Origin: Diplonema papillatum | Lineage: Eukaryota; Euglenozoa; Diplonemea; Diplonemida; Diplonemidae | Assembly: GCA_030068145.1 (NCBI GenBank) | Contig: JAPJBO010000075.1 | Coordinates: 124,001-188,000, forward strand | Reading direction: 5' to 3' | DNA: 64,000 nucleotides | Shown: positions 20,931 through 30,563 of the stretch, piece by piece | Numbering within the stretch: position 1 is the first letter of the stretch | How the letters are laid out: every line of letters begins with the position of its first letter | Position numbers and translations under genes: made by a program | Notes under the pieces: model-generated | Seen by the model: the letters and a program-made list of their open reading frames with translations, nothing else | Databases searched by the model: none | What the model was told of the DNA's origin: nothing

Positions 20931-21880
20931 GGTTCAGAGAGAGCGTGAGTCTCGGGCTTGAAATGTCGGAGAGTGAGCTTGAACGAAGCGGGCTCGTACG
21001 GCGGGGCAGTTGCCGTCGAAGGACGAGTCCTGCAGCGGCTGGCGGAAGGACGTATCGTGTCGCGGCCTGAAAGAGAGCGTGAGTCTCGGGCTTGACATGT
21101 TAGTACCCGCGGCGGAGTGAGCTTGAACGAAGCGGGCTCGTACGGCGGGGCAGTTGCCGTCGAAGGACGAGTCCTGCAGCGGCTGGCGGAAGGACGTATC
21201 GTGTCGCGGCCTGAAAGAGAGCGTGAGTCTCGGGCTTGACATGTTAGTACCCGCGGCGGAGTGAGCTTGAACGAAGCGGGCTCGTACGGCGGGGCAGTTG
21301 CCGTCGAAGGACGAGTCCTGCAGCGGCTGGCGGAAGGACGTATCGTGTCGCGGCCTGAAAGAGAGCGTGAGTCTCGGGCTTGACATGTTAGTACCCGCGG
21401 CGGAGTGAGCTTGAACGAAGCGGGCTCGTACGGCGGGGCAGTTGCCGTCGAAGGACGAGTCCTGCAGCGGCTGGCGGAAGGACGTATCGTGTCGCGGCCT
21501 GAAAGAGAGCGTGAGTCTCGGGCTTGACATGTTAGTACCCGCGGCGGAGTGAGCTTGAACGAAGCGGGCTCGTACGGCGGGGCAGTTGCCGTCGAAGGAC
21601 GAGTCCTGCAGCGGCTGGCGGAAGGACGTATCGTGTCGCGGCCTGAAAGAGAGCGTGAGTCTCGGGCTTGACATGTTAGTACCCGCGGCGGAGTGAGCTT
21701 GAACGAAGCGGGCTCGTACGGCGGGGCAGTTGCCGTCGAAGGACGAGTCCTGCAGCGGCTGGCGGAAGGACGTATCGTGTCGCGGCCTGAAAGAGAGCGT
21801 GAGTCTCGGGCTTGACATGTTAGTACCCGCGGCGGAGTGAGCTTGAACGAAGCGGGCTCGACTGGTACGGCACGTACGGC
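20931..21880 (-). repeat. 144-bp tandem array of the 3' end of the ubiquitin-like gene
   Basis: About six nearly identical 144-bp units (period measured at 21066, 21210, 21354, 21498, 21642 and 21786) follow the gene's own terminal segment. On the minus strand each unit contains a copy of the last coding segment (encoding DTSFRQPLQDSSFDGN), a donor-like GCC|GTACGAGC, then GGGTACTAAC (branch-site consensus) and CTCTCTTTCAG (acceptor). Each therefore looks like an exon plus intron end. The coding part is 67 nt (not a multiple of three), so serial use would shift the frame. Because 144 is divisible by three, long spurious ORFs run through the array. Confidence 0.9.
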
Positions 21881-23974
21881 GGGGCGCTGTTGCCGTCGAA
21901 GGACGAGTCCTGCAGCGGCTGGCGGATGGACCGTATCGTGTCGCTCAGCGCGGCGCTCTTCTCGGACAGGGCGTGCATGCTCCTGCCGACGCTCGACACC
22001 TGCTGCCGCAGCATGCTCTGCTCGAAGGAGGCCTCCGCGTCGATGCCGGCGCGCCGGCAGAGCACCAGCCCCGAAGCGCCGTGCTGCACGGCATCCTTCA
22101 TCCGCTGCGCATCTCGCAGGACCACCCCGCGGCAAGCCAGGTGCAGGAGCGAGGGCGTGATCCCGAGCCGCCCGGCGAGCGACCGCTTCGCGGTCAGCAC
22201 GGTTTCGTCGATGCTGCAGTGCAGCGGCAGGGCACGCCCGCGGTGGGGGTGCCCGGCGCTGACGGTCTCGTCGGCGACCGAGAGCCGGAGGAGCGCGGCC
22301 TTCGGGGCGGGGCGGTTGCGGTGGTCCTTTTCGTCGACAAAAATCTCGTCGCCGGGGAACACGTTGCTGGCTTCGAGCGTCTTCCGGTCCGACAGCTCGG
22401 CGCCGGTCGACCCGACTATGAGCCGCTGCCGCGTGATTGGGATGTTCGCGGCGTCGTGGATCCTCCGCTTCAGTGCCAGCACGGTCTCGTCGTACCTCAC
22501 CGCGCTGAGCCGCGCCACCTTCCCGTTCGGCAGCCGCAAAATCAACGGCACGTTCCCCCTCATAACCGTCAGGTGCAGCGTGTCCCCTCTCCGAACGTCA
22601 TAACTCGACAGGCTCCTCCTGTCGTCCATCAAGCACGACCCTCCATTCACAAGCTCCTGCCGAAGCGCTTGCTGCAGCACCGGCACGCTCGTTTCCGCCT
22701 GCAGCAGCCGCTTGACGCGCATGACTGTATCCTCCGGGTGCAAATCCCGCAGAACGTGGGTGGATCCCGTCGGCGATACAACGCGCACCGAGATCCAATC
22801 GCCAACGTGCTCGGGGTTTCTGGGCGGGAACATCGGGTTTGCGGGGGACGCGTCGCGCGGGGGATGGGCGCGCTCGGCGCGCAAAAGGTGCAGGACGGAC
22901 TCGTCGACGGGCCCCCGGGACGCGACCGGTTCGTCGGGGTGCTGCGGTGAGTGATCGGGGGGTTGCAGCCGGATGTGCTGCGGGACTTCTATGTACGGAA
23001 TCGACGCCGCGTGGCCGGTCGAAGGCGACGGGTAGGCGTGCGAGGACAGCGCCGGCGACGACGCAAACGTGACGAATTTTCGCGCGAAATCCTCGCTTTG
23101 CGCGTGTTGGACAGCGGGGACCTGGTACTCCACGTGCGGCTCCACGTCGCCTTCGTCGGCTGAGAAAACGGCTTCTCCGACGCGGACGATGGCAAGGGAG
23201 CCCGGGACCTTGACGGCTCGGCCGAGGCTGTGCTTGGGGAGGGTCCGGCCGTCGCTGAATTGGATGGTTTTGAGCGTTCTCACGCAGCAATTCTCGGCGA
23301 ACTTCGCCAGGCGCGAAGCCTCGGAAACCGCCTGCCGCGTGGCGGCACCCTTCGCGACGGAAGCCGGCAGGTGCCCGGGGATGGTCAATTCCCGCGGGGG
23401 CTCGATGGGCTCCACCTCGTCGTCGTCGCACGCGAAGCAAATCCCGTCTTCGGCGAATTCGACGACCGCGGGCTTCCCCGGGGCCTTCACGCACTCCCCC
23501 ACGTCGCCGACTTCCACGGTGACTCCGCTGGACAACTCCAACCGCCGGAGCACGACCACTTTGCAGCCGGTTTCGACTTCTGTCAGCCTCTTGACCTCGA
23601 CCCGCGGCGCTGGCGCCGCCTTCGGCGTCTCTGCCAACTCCGGCCGCGCGGGAGCCGCCGCGCCGGGGGTCGACGGCGCCGCGGACACGCTCGACCGCAG
23701 CCGGTCTCTCGGCTGCGCGTCGATCGCCGGCTTCGGGGCCGGCGTTCGGTTCGTGTCGGTCGGCGACGGCGGCTTGGGGGCAGGAGCAGCCACCGACGGG
23801 GAGGGCTGTTTTTTTTTTTAGAGTTAAAGTTCGCTTGAAATACCGGGGTGGCAGGGTCTCTGTACTAACGTGGCGGCGGCCGCGGAAGTACATGCTGTAC
23901 CACCCTTCGAACCCAGAGGCGCCTGTGACCTTCATGGACACGGACGTGCCCGGGATAGACGGGCGGTACACCAT
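21820..23974 (-). CDS. Protein with three ubiquitin-like domains and SH3-like repeats
   Basis: Exons are 23870-23974 (start ATG 23974) and 21820-23805, joined across a 64-bp intron in phase 0, giving about 696 residues. After a Pro/Ala-rich head come two similar beta-barrel-like repeats (around residues 110-172 and 208-260), each ending in a DEVEP or GDVEP motif. Three tandem ubiquitin-like folds follow at about 371-450, 453-527 and 538-620, each with the YDETVLALKRRI-type helix signature. No C-terminal Gly-Gly is seen, so they would be binding modules rather than conjugated tags. Residues after 620 are helical, then Ser/Pro-rich. The printed stop (TAA in GGGTACTAAC) may instead be an intron branch site; see the adjoining array. 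A family E intron interrupts the gene. Specific function unknown. Confidence 0.8.
23806..23869 (-). repeat. Family E copy forming a complete 64-bp intron
   Basis: The proposed intron starts GTTAGTACAGAGACCC and continues with CCCCGG, TTTCAAGCGAACTTTAACTC and TAAAAAAAAAAACAG. After its first dozen bases it is simply the family E repeat, bounded by donor CAC|GTTAGT and acceptor ACAG|CCC. A related stretch shared with 40252-40345 (AGAGCATGAAAGGGCTG through GGCTAGCCATG) lies just upstream of exon 1 at about 24058-24122. Confidence 0.8.
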
Positions 23975-24154
23975 CTCGAGCGAGCTGTCGGTCCTCCTGG
24001 GCTATTTAGCCACCAAGGGAGTGCCGCCAGCAGGCCGCAAGGCGGCGGGGTGCAATGGGATTTTTTAGAGCATGAAAGGGCTGCATATGAGTTTTCATTG
24101 TGGGTAATGGCTAGCCATGACCGGTTCTTGTGTTAACATTGTGTTGACCTGGGA

Positions 24155-24455
24155 AATACTCGACGTAGCTGCTTCGACTCCGAATGGAAGGGGGAAAATA
24201 TAGAGGTGCCGGTAAGGGTCAAATACAATACAAACACAATCTGATTTGTTCTTCGCTTACACCACCGTGTGTTGTTTTCTCACTCAGGATTTTTTGGCCT
24301 GTTGTGTTTGTGTGATTTGTCGTGTAGGGGTAGACCCGCATGACCTCACGTCCGTTCAACACGTGGTTCGGTAGTTACAGCACTTGGGATCCCGTCTGTT
24401 CTTTGTCGGGCAGCATCGTCGAGCATTTCCTTTCAAGCTGGCGCTTATGTAAAAG
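24155..24455 (+). repeat. Family A subfamily (A'), copy 1
   Basis: It is about 300 bp, nearly identical to 58818-59113. It starts GAAATACTCGACGTAGCTGC and ends GCGCTTATGTAAAA, so its ends resemble family A but the interior differs (ACACCACCGTGTGTTG, CAACACGTGGTTCGGTAGTT). Confidence 0.85.
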
Positions 24456-24465
24456 GTTCAGGGGG

Positions 24466-24790
24466 GGGGTTTGGTACCTACCACCCCCTGTGTTTAAGAT
24501 CGCGCCCTCCCCCCCCGTGTATAAGATCGGTTTTTTTGAGAAATGAGGGCGATCTTATACACGGGGGGGGGAGTGGGGTGGGGTCCCGCGCAGCGGGAAA
24601 TTTTTTTTTGGGCGTTTTTACTGTGGGGGGGGGTTCAGGGCCCCGCGCAGGGGAAAAAAATTTTGGGGTGTTTTTTGTCCCCCCCCCCGTGTTTAAAATC
24701 GTCCCCCCCCGTGTATAAGATCGGTTTTTTTGGGGGGCGATCTTAAACACGGAAAACCGCGATCTTAAACACGGGGGGGGGGTAGGTACA
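24466..24790. repeat. G/C-homopolymer fold-back segment
   Basis: Repeated, mutually inverted modules GTGTATAAGATCGG, GCGATCTTAAACACGG and CCCCCGTGTTTAA are separated by G- or C-runs. Two GCGCAG-centred hairpins (CCCGCGCAGCGGG, CCCCGCGCAGGGG) lie inside. The segment directly follows the end of the A' repeat. Confidence 0.8.
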
Positions 24791-24853
24791 GAATTATCAC
24801 AGTTCGGCAGCTGCGTTGAATACATCCGCAAGACCGAACGGGGTGATATTTCG

Positions 24854-25253
24854 TTAGTTCGTAGTTGAAACCCCGGTGCATCCTGTGGGGTTGATCTCCG
24901 CTGCCTGCTCCCTCTCCTGCTTCGCCGGACCCGCGAGGGACGGGACGCTCTTCATCTCCGACACCTCGTCCAAATCCGTCACCTCGGCGAGCTTCACACT
25001 CGCCTCACGCGGTCCACGCGCCGTCGCAAAGTTCTTGAAGCCGCAGCGGCGACACCCCAGGGCCTTCAAGGCCTCGATGCAGGCTGGGGTGGGCACGTGC
25101 CTGAAGCGGCACGGCTGGCGGCTGCATCCGCCGGGCGAGTTGAACTCGCGGCAGAGGGGGCGGTCCCCCCTGCGGTCCTCCTGCGGCGGGGGCGCTCTCC
25201 CGCCGGCCTTCTGCGGTTCCTGTTCTGATCCAAAGAAGCAGCTCCGAACGCCG
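24854..25253 (-). CDS. CCCH zinc-finger protein, terminal exon
   Basis: An acceptor TCTACAG precedes 25253, and the frame runs to a TAA at 24854 (about 132 residues plus a split codon). It contains CREFNSPGGCSRQPCRFRH, a C-x8-C-x4-C-x3-H finger close to the RNA-binding CCCH class. A CRRCGF motif and an acidic linker follow. Such fingers typically bind RNA in mRNA turnover or processing. Upstream exons were not identified; family E and C repeats occupy part of the expected intron space up to the C2-domain gene. Translation of the ORF upstream of 25253 looks intronic. Confidence 0.7.
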
Positions 25254-25599
25254 CTGTAGAGAAGGTTTCGATTTTGAAAACTCACAGGCACAGCGGGCCG
25301 TTTCAGGGGGCAAAGAAATGCGTAGTTTTGGTCTATTCTTTTGCTTTTCGTTGTCGACAACATTATTTACTTTCAGCGTCTTTTCATGCCTTGTAGTGAC
25401 GGTATTTTTGGTTTTCTTGCTTTACCATGGATTTTCTGGACTTTATGGTGCCATAGAGTTGTCGTACAAACGAAACACAGACACGAAGAGATTCCGTGCA
25501 AGGCACCATTACCACCGTTCATGGAGCACAGGTCTTGATGCGAGGAGTTCTGAACACCACACCAGCAGTACGCTGATCCCAGCAAACTGGGCCACCTTG

Positions 25600-25770
25600 C
25601 AACCTGAGCTCTGGATCAGGGCTTACGCTCCACGTGTAGAACGTGTGGATTTCCACACGTTAATTTTTGGATTTCTTTCCCCCCACGTGTGCTTCCACGT
25701 GTGGATCCACAGGTACTACGTGTGGAGATTGATTTCTTTTTTCCTCCGCATCACAAGGCCGCACAGCCAG
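25600..25770. repeat. CACGTG-rich palindromic cluster
   Basis: At least five CACGTGT/ACACGTG-type motifs occur, including the short palindromes CGTGTGGATTTCCACACG and CCACGTGTGGATCCACAGG. Function unknown; probably a local fold-back repeat. Confidence 0.6.
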
Positions 25771-25828
25771 GTGTCGCCAAGTCCAGTTGTGAGGCTATTC
25801 TTTTTGCCAGCCGCACATAAGGGGAACG

Positions 25829-25867
25829 GTTTTTAGAGTTAAATTTTTGTTTCCCTCGAACCTCAAG
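25829..25867 (-). repeat. Family E, partial copy
   Basis: TTTTTAGAGTTAAATTTTTG followed by a diverged tail; same orientation as the other copies. It lies upstream of the CCCH exon. Confidence 0.55.
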
Positions 25868-26035
25868 CGCCCACATGTCTTTTCTCTGACGCCGAAAACG
25901 GAGCGTAAGCCCTGCTCTGGATACCAACTACGAGCTCGCTAACAGCAGCAGCATTACGATACGCCATCGGTGCTGGAATTGCGCGGGCCGCAAGGCCGGC
26001 ACCACGCCACAACCCTGAAGACGAAGCGCACGCAA

Positions 26036-26235
26036 GAGAGTTGAAGTATGGCTAAAGATAAAGTGGTGTCACCTGAGGGGGTAATCTCAGGGCCGCCCAC
26101 GTGACAAGCCGTTAAGCATTGAGTTCTTTTAAGTACATGAACCACATGGATTAGCATGCACTACCGTTAAGCAGCGGCTGCCGGCTTATCCCGTGACACC
26201 TTTTATATGTACGTTATTGAAAGAGTAGCGTTGGC
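26036..26235 (+). repeat. Repeat family C, copy 1
   Basis: GAGTTGAAGTATGGCTAAAG begins the segment, followed by GTGGTGTCACC and, after a spacer, AGCGGCTGCCGGCTTATCCC and GAAAGAGTAGCGTTGGCACT. Related stretches lie at 9035-9125, 29268-29285 and 44158-44300. Confidence 0.65.
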
Positions 26236-26239
26236 ACTC

Positions 26240-27418
26240 TTACAGGTTCGTTCCCTCGTAGCTCGCCGGGAACGGGCACTCCAGTGAAACTGGGTATGTT
26301 ACCGTTTGAGAAAAGGCCGCCCATACCAATTTCTTGACCGCGGGGGCTGCGGCGGCGGCGGCGGCGGCCTCGCGCCGCTGCACCGACGAGCCGCGCACGA
26401 CGGGCGCAGCCGCCTTCGCCGGCGGCTTCGCGGCCGGCGGCGGGCCGGGGGCGGGGCCCGCGCCGAGCAGATACTCGATCTCCTCCTTGAGCTGCTGGGC
26501 CTCCAGGTACCGCTCTTGCTTGACGGCGTCGAGCTTGCGCGCGGTCAGCCGCTGCACCTGCAGGTCGACCGTCGAAGGCTGCGACTGCGGCGGCGGCGGC
26601 TGCGCCGCCGCCGGCGCCGCGTCCGGGTCCTGCTGCTGCGCAACCGGCAGCGGGATGTGCTGCGGAGCCGCCGAAGCCGACGCCAGCAGCTGCTGGTGTG
26701 TCGGCGTCGGCGGCCGCTGCGGCGGCAGGTTGGCCTGCGGGGCCTCGGGCCTGGCCACCGCCACCGTCGGCTTCGCCTGCTGTGCAGACGCCGCCGCCGC
26801 CGCGGGGCCGGGGAGCCTGTCTGCAGCCGGAAGGCCGGCCACCCCCGCCAACCCGCGCTTCTGGTCTTCCCTGTCTTGCCGTTCGAGGTCTGCGAGGATC
26901 GCGGACGGCGCCTTCTCCGGCTCCTTCGCGGCCGGGGCCACTGCCGGCGGTGCGGGTTCGGGCGTTTTTTTCGCCTCCTTAACGGCTTCGGCCGCGGGCG
27001 CCGGCGGCTTCTCCTTCGGGCCCTCCTTGAAGTCCCACTTCAAGAAGAGCGCCCCGCCGTGCTCCTCCTTCGTGTCCTCCGAGAGCAGCTTGAGCTCTTG
27101 CGGCTTTCCGCCGGCGCCTTGCCCGATCTTGACGGTGGCGTACCCCACGATCAGCTCTTCCCCCCCGTAGTTGTTCGCGTGCGCGACCCGCAGCGTCATC
27201 GGCGTGTCAGACGAGGTGCCAGCCGGCAGGTCTGTGCACTCGAACGTAGCATCCCACTCGGGATCCCTGGTGCGTTCCACCTTCTCGGAGGCCCCGACCA
27301 CCTTGCCCTCGATGATGACGTACACCTTCGGGTTCGTCGGGATGTTCGCTTCGCGCCGGTTCAGGTACGTTCCCTTTACCGAGGTTCCGCGGTCGAGGTG
27401 CACCGTCAGAGACGCCAT
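26240..27418 (-). CDS. C2-domain protein with UVR-like coiled coil
   Basis: The frame starts at ATG 27418 and stops at 26240 (392 residues). Residues 1-130 have the C2 beta-sandwich pattern: a first strand SLTVHLDRGTSV, PKVYVIIEGKVV, a TRDPEWDATFEC turn, and a closing LFLKWDF strand. Several calcium-ligand positions are not acidic, so binding may be calcium-independent. A Pro/Ala/Gln-rich linker (about 135-290) follows, then a helical ARKLDAVKQERYLEAQQLKE segment resembling a UVR motif. C2 modules usually contact membranes or partner proteins. Donor-like ACG|GTAACA near the C-terminus (about 26302) means the last ~20 residues could be intronic. It is same-strand with its neighbours. Confidence 0.8.
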   Translation of the reverse strand: MASLTVHLDRGTSVKGTYLNRREANIPTNPKVYVIIEGKVVGASEKVERTRDPEWDATFECTDLPAGTSSDTPMTLRVAHANNYGGEELIVGYATVKIGQGAGGKPQELKLLSEDTKEEHGGALFLKWDFKEGPKEKPPAPAAEAVKEAKKTPEPAPPAVAPAAKEPEKAPSAILADLERQDREDQKRGLAGVAGLPAADRLPGPAAAAASAQQAKPTVAVARPEAPQANLPPQRPPTPTHQQLLASASAAPQHIPLPVAQQQDPDAAPAAAQPPPPQSQPSTVDLQVQRLTARKLDAVKQERYLEAQQLKEEIEYLLGAGPAPGPPPAAKPPAKAAAPVVRGSSVQRREAAAAAAAAPAVKKLVWAAFSQTVTYPVSLECPFPASYEGTNL

Positions 27419-27537
27419 TCTTCCTTTTCTTCGCGAGAAATCAACCCCGCAGGGGGGCGGGGTTGCCCCGTTTGAGGGTCACTGAAATGTGTGGTGCGTC
27501 AGCTGGAAGAAGTGTGAAAACGGGGGGTTGCCTACAT

Positions 27538-27608
27538 GAGCTAAACCATGGCTAAGATGTACGAAACCTGTCTAAAAATACCTTCGTACTGCTTAGCCAT
27601 GGTTAAGT
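27538..27608. repeat. Short inverted repeat (hairpin)
   Basis: CTAAACCATGGCTAAG on the left is matched by CTTAGCCATGGTTAAG on the right. Including TACGAA/TTCGTA inside, about 25 bp pair with four mismatches around a ~20-base loop. It could be a very small MITE. Confidence 0.7.
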
Positions 27609-27767
27609 GCGCAACGTCAGCTTCCTCGTTACTACTGGGCACATGCCCCTGTACCAGTGCTGATTTTCGCACACGAAACACAATCTGACGAGCCCGCGCA
27701 CGCAGCGCTCGACTTCCTTTCGGTCTGTTCAAGTTGCTTTCAAGTTGCCTTGAGATCCTCTCTTACT

Positions 27768-27816
27768 GACTGATCCTGCTGCTGGGTCACCTTCTGGAAC
27801 TCCATGTTACGACTGG
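27768..27816 (-). rRNA. Degenerate 3' end of 18S rRNA gene
   Basis: The plus strand TGATCCTGCTGCTGGGTCAC, then CATGTTACGACT, corresponds to the complement of the conserved SSU 3' terminus (AGTCGTAACA...GGATCA) with several substitutions. It is too short and diverged to be functional. Together with the 5.7-kb fragment it shows rDNA pieces scattered among genes. Confidence 0.55.
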
Positions 27817-28029
27817 TCACGACTAAAAGGATGTATGACGTCGTGTGGTCCGGCATACGCTGCACCTGATACTGTCAAAAACTTGCTCGTTGCTGCGGCC
27901 TCGTACGCTCGCATCGCGGCATACAAACGCATTGGACGTAACCCTTCTCGGCTGCTCGGGATCGCCTGCTGTGCCTTTTGGCAGGATCGACGTCAGTACG
28001 TTGGCAAGCCGAGCATTGGACTCCTTCGA

Positions 28030-28095
28030 ATCTAATTCTCTCAGTCTAATGCTCAGTCTAATGCTCAGCCTAATGCTCAGTCTAATACTCGGCTT
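28030..28095. repeat. 12-bp tandem repeat
   Basis: Five units of CTCAGTCTAATG with single-base changes. Confidence 0.85.
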
Positions 28096-28205
28096 GAAGC
28101 CAACTGTAAGTGCAGAGCTGCACACACAACATCACGTCTGAGGAATCAAATCGGCACCGCAGAGAGCTTCGAGCATATTCGTCCTTGCAGAACAGAGAGT
28201 CCGTA

Positions 28206-28244
28206 TTTCTAGAGTGTAAGTTCACTTAGAGATCCGGGGTTTCT
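28206..28244 (-). repeat. Family E copy
   Basis: CTAGAGTGTAAGTTCACTTA then GATCCGGGGTTTC. Same orientation as the others, no adjacent coding exon recognised. Confidence 0.65.
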
Positions 28245-28457
28245 GTATGCGCGTAACACCGAAACGCAAACGAGCGAGATGGAAACTTGAAGCGAGCTCA
28301 ATAGGCACGGTCGATCGGAAGGTTTTTGGAACAAATGCTGAGGCAAGCACGCTTCCTAGGGGGACCTCGGGCTGCCGGATGGGGCGACGTGTACCCGTGT
28401 CCGCTGCCCGAAGACAGGAAAACGGAATGCTGTTCGTTGTAGAGGGGACGTACCTTG

Positions 28458-28737
28458 CACGGTGGAGTTCTGCCTCAGAAGCTGGAGTGAAAGGAGGGTG
28501 TGCTGCAACCAAAAAGCGCGCGGGTGAACGCGTTTCCGAAAAGCGGGCGTGACCTGCTTTTTAACTCCCAGCGTCGGCGAGAGATGACTGCCAGAGTCAA
28601 ACTGCAACGGGGTCTCTCTTCTCTTCACTGCTAGTTGTAAGTCCGTTTTCTTGACGGCCGGAGCCATAGGTAGGAGCGGGGACCGAAAGTATCTCACCAT
28701 TGGCCCAGCTTCTGGGGCTGGACTCCACCGTGTGAAA
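28458..28737. mobile_element. Repeat family D, TIR-bounded copy
   Basis: The left end CACGGTGGAGTTCTGCCTCA is answered by the inverse TGGGGCTGGACTCCACCGTG at the right, giving about 28-bp inverted ends. Internally it contains a CGAAAAGCGGGCGTGAC fold. A copy of the left part with the same internal fold is at 43085-43232. No coding sequence. Confidence 0.65.
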
Positions 28738-28739
28738 CT

Positions 28740-30270
28740 CCGAGAAGGGGGGAGGGGGTTCAACAAGGTCTACGGGCGACTTCTTGCTGTGTGATGCTCT
28801 TCTGGGGAGAGTGACCGTCGCCTGCAAACGCAGGCTCCGTAAGTGATAGCCAAAAAAGCAATAAAGAACGAGAACAGGTGCCCAGCCGGCGCATAAAGAT
28901 GCTCCTTGCTCGTACCGCCTATCGCACAGTGTGAAATGAGATTTCCGCCCACTGCAGATTTCTTCCCGTATGCTATGTATGCACTTGGGGTTGACTACCC
29001 GGCGAAGATACGCTAGGTTTTTGACCATGTTCGTGGCGCTGTCAAATTTTGCTGTCGTCCTTCAGCTACTTTCCTCGTAAGACTTTTGCGTTGACGCATC
29101 CACCTGGTCTGTCCTGCGTATCTCCATGTGAAGCACGGATGTACATGTAAACTGAGCACCGCTACCCTGAACTCAATTCCTGGACCTGGTTGCAGCTGGC
29201 TATTGATCATGATCAGAGTGTCCTACGCGGGCGGTTTACTCTTCCCACATTGCACGTGGCCGAAGAAAGTTGAAGTATGGCTAAAGAAGAAAAGCAAAAA
29301 AAAAAATTGTGCGTGCCGGTTGATCGTTTTCCCACTTGTATTTACCCTGTGTGTATTCAGGTGAGGAATTCTGATCAACCAACAAAACACGCTGCCTCCG
29401 TCTTTTTAGCCTGCACAATACATTGAAGGGCGACCCACAAGATTGTTAGTACTAAAAATGAAGAAGGTTCGGACTGCATGTTGCTACAGGACACCCGGCT
29501 GGAGTGGAGCGGGTGAGTGACCATTCTACTTGTGTTGGCAGACTCGGTGTATCAAACTTGCCACCCGATCATGTGTCAGCTGACACGCGTAATCAGAGCT
29601 CATCTCGCACAACCACGGATGATGCAAAATTAATGATGACGAGCATCATTGGCGGCGAGAGAGTGTATGGTAGTGTATGGTGTTTGCGTTGAACGCAGAG
29701 CTCCAGATCGTTTTCTACGACGAAGTAGATGCAGGACACAAGAACGCCGCGGGTTGCGGGTATGAGCTTTGGGAACATTTCATTTTGTCCCAACTTTTTA
29801 GTAGAGAAGATTGATCGATCGAACAAAGAGTGAATCAGAAGCAACAACGAGCCGAAAAGTACCTACCTGAAAAAGGTTGCTCCGCAGTTGCTTTTTTTAG
29901 CGTTTATTGTGGTTTAGAGGTTTTTGTGTGAACAATGTCGGTGCTATTCATTAACACGTGAGAGTCGCGAGAATTGCGCAGAAAACACTCGGAGGGATGG
30001 CCCGCTAATGCGTTCGACGAACTGATGAGACTCGTGCTTCTGCAATTCCCATTGACTATCGCGTCTGGCCGCGGTCTTCATCGTTCTCAGAGCCAAGACA
30101 TCCACCGATAAGTGCGATTGATCACCCGGTGCTTCTTTAGATGATAGATGAGGAGGATATCTTTTTTTCCCGCACCCCACGACGGCAAGTGTCAGACTAG
30201 CCCACGGAAGGTAGTTGTTTTCCTTCCGAGGTTTACTTTACCCGCGGAAGTTGGCGCCTTCGTGTTTCTT
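28740..30270. other. Gene-free stretch with one family B copy
   Basis: Apart from the family B copy at 29310-29455 and a family C head at 29268, I see no supported feature. Open frames on both strands are short and lack coding character. Confidence 0.45.
29310..29455 (+). repeat. Repeat family B, copy 3 (best preserved)
   Basis: It starts GCCGGTTGATCGTTTTCCC and contains the inverse GGAATTCTGATCAACC about 60 bp later. It ends with GATTGTTAGTACTA, which on the minus strand is the branch-site motif TACTAAC. Confidence 0.85.
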
Positions 30271-30271
30271 T

Positions 30272-30375
30272 TTTAGTTGAACGCTTACGCCCGGGACGAA
30301 CCCCAGATTTACTGGGGTCCTTTCGTGGGTCTACGGGTGGTTTCGCATCTCCTCGAGTATTTCCCACAAGTGCGT
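30272..30375 (+). repeat. Family A, diverged copy downstream of the GH54 gene
   Basis: TTGAACGCTTACGCCCG at the left and CTCCTCGAGTATTTCCCACA at the right are recognisable; the interior is diverged. Confidence 0.65.
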
Positions 30376-30563
30376 AGTCAGGCCAAAGATTCTTAAACAT
30401 GCTGCTTTGGAGCGGCCAAAGGATACAACGATACAACGTCAAGGGTTCACCCGACTCTTTCGTTCTAACTATCTTGAGGGAAAACTTCGGGATGAGCCGG
30501 TACCAGATGGTGCGATGGATCTTCCGCTCAAAGACTAACCGAGAACACGACCTAGGGCAGGTA

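Noticed and set aside
20888-22135. 415-residue repetitive ORF and the 294-residue ORF at 20934-21818
   Set aside because: Both run through the 144-bp tandem array in alternative frames and have no support beyond the array's divisibility by three.
26306-27475. 389-residue plus-strand ORF opposite the C2-domain gene (likewise 33167-34978 and 51074-52267)
   Set aside because: These are antisense shadows of GC-rich minus-strand genes, rich in Arg/Gly/Pro with no domains.
28230-28552. Plus-strand gene at 28247-28552
   Set aside because: The frame crosses the family D repeat and has no start context, homology or codon bias.
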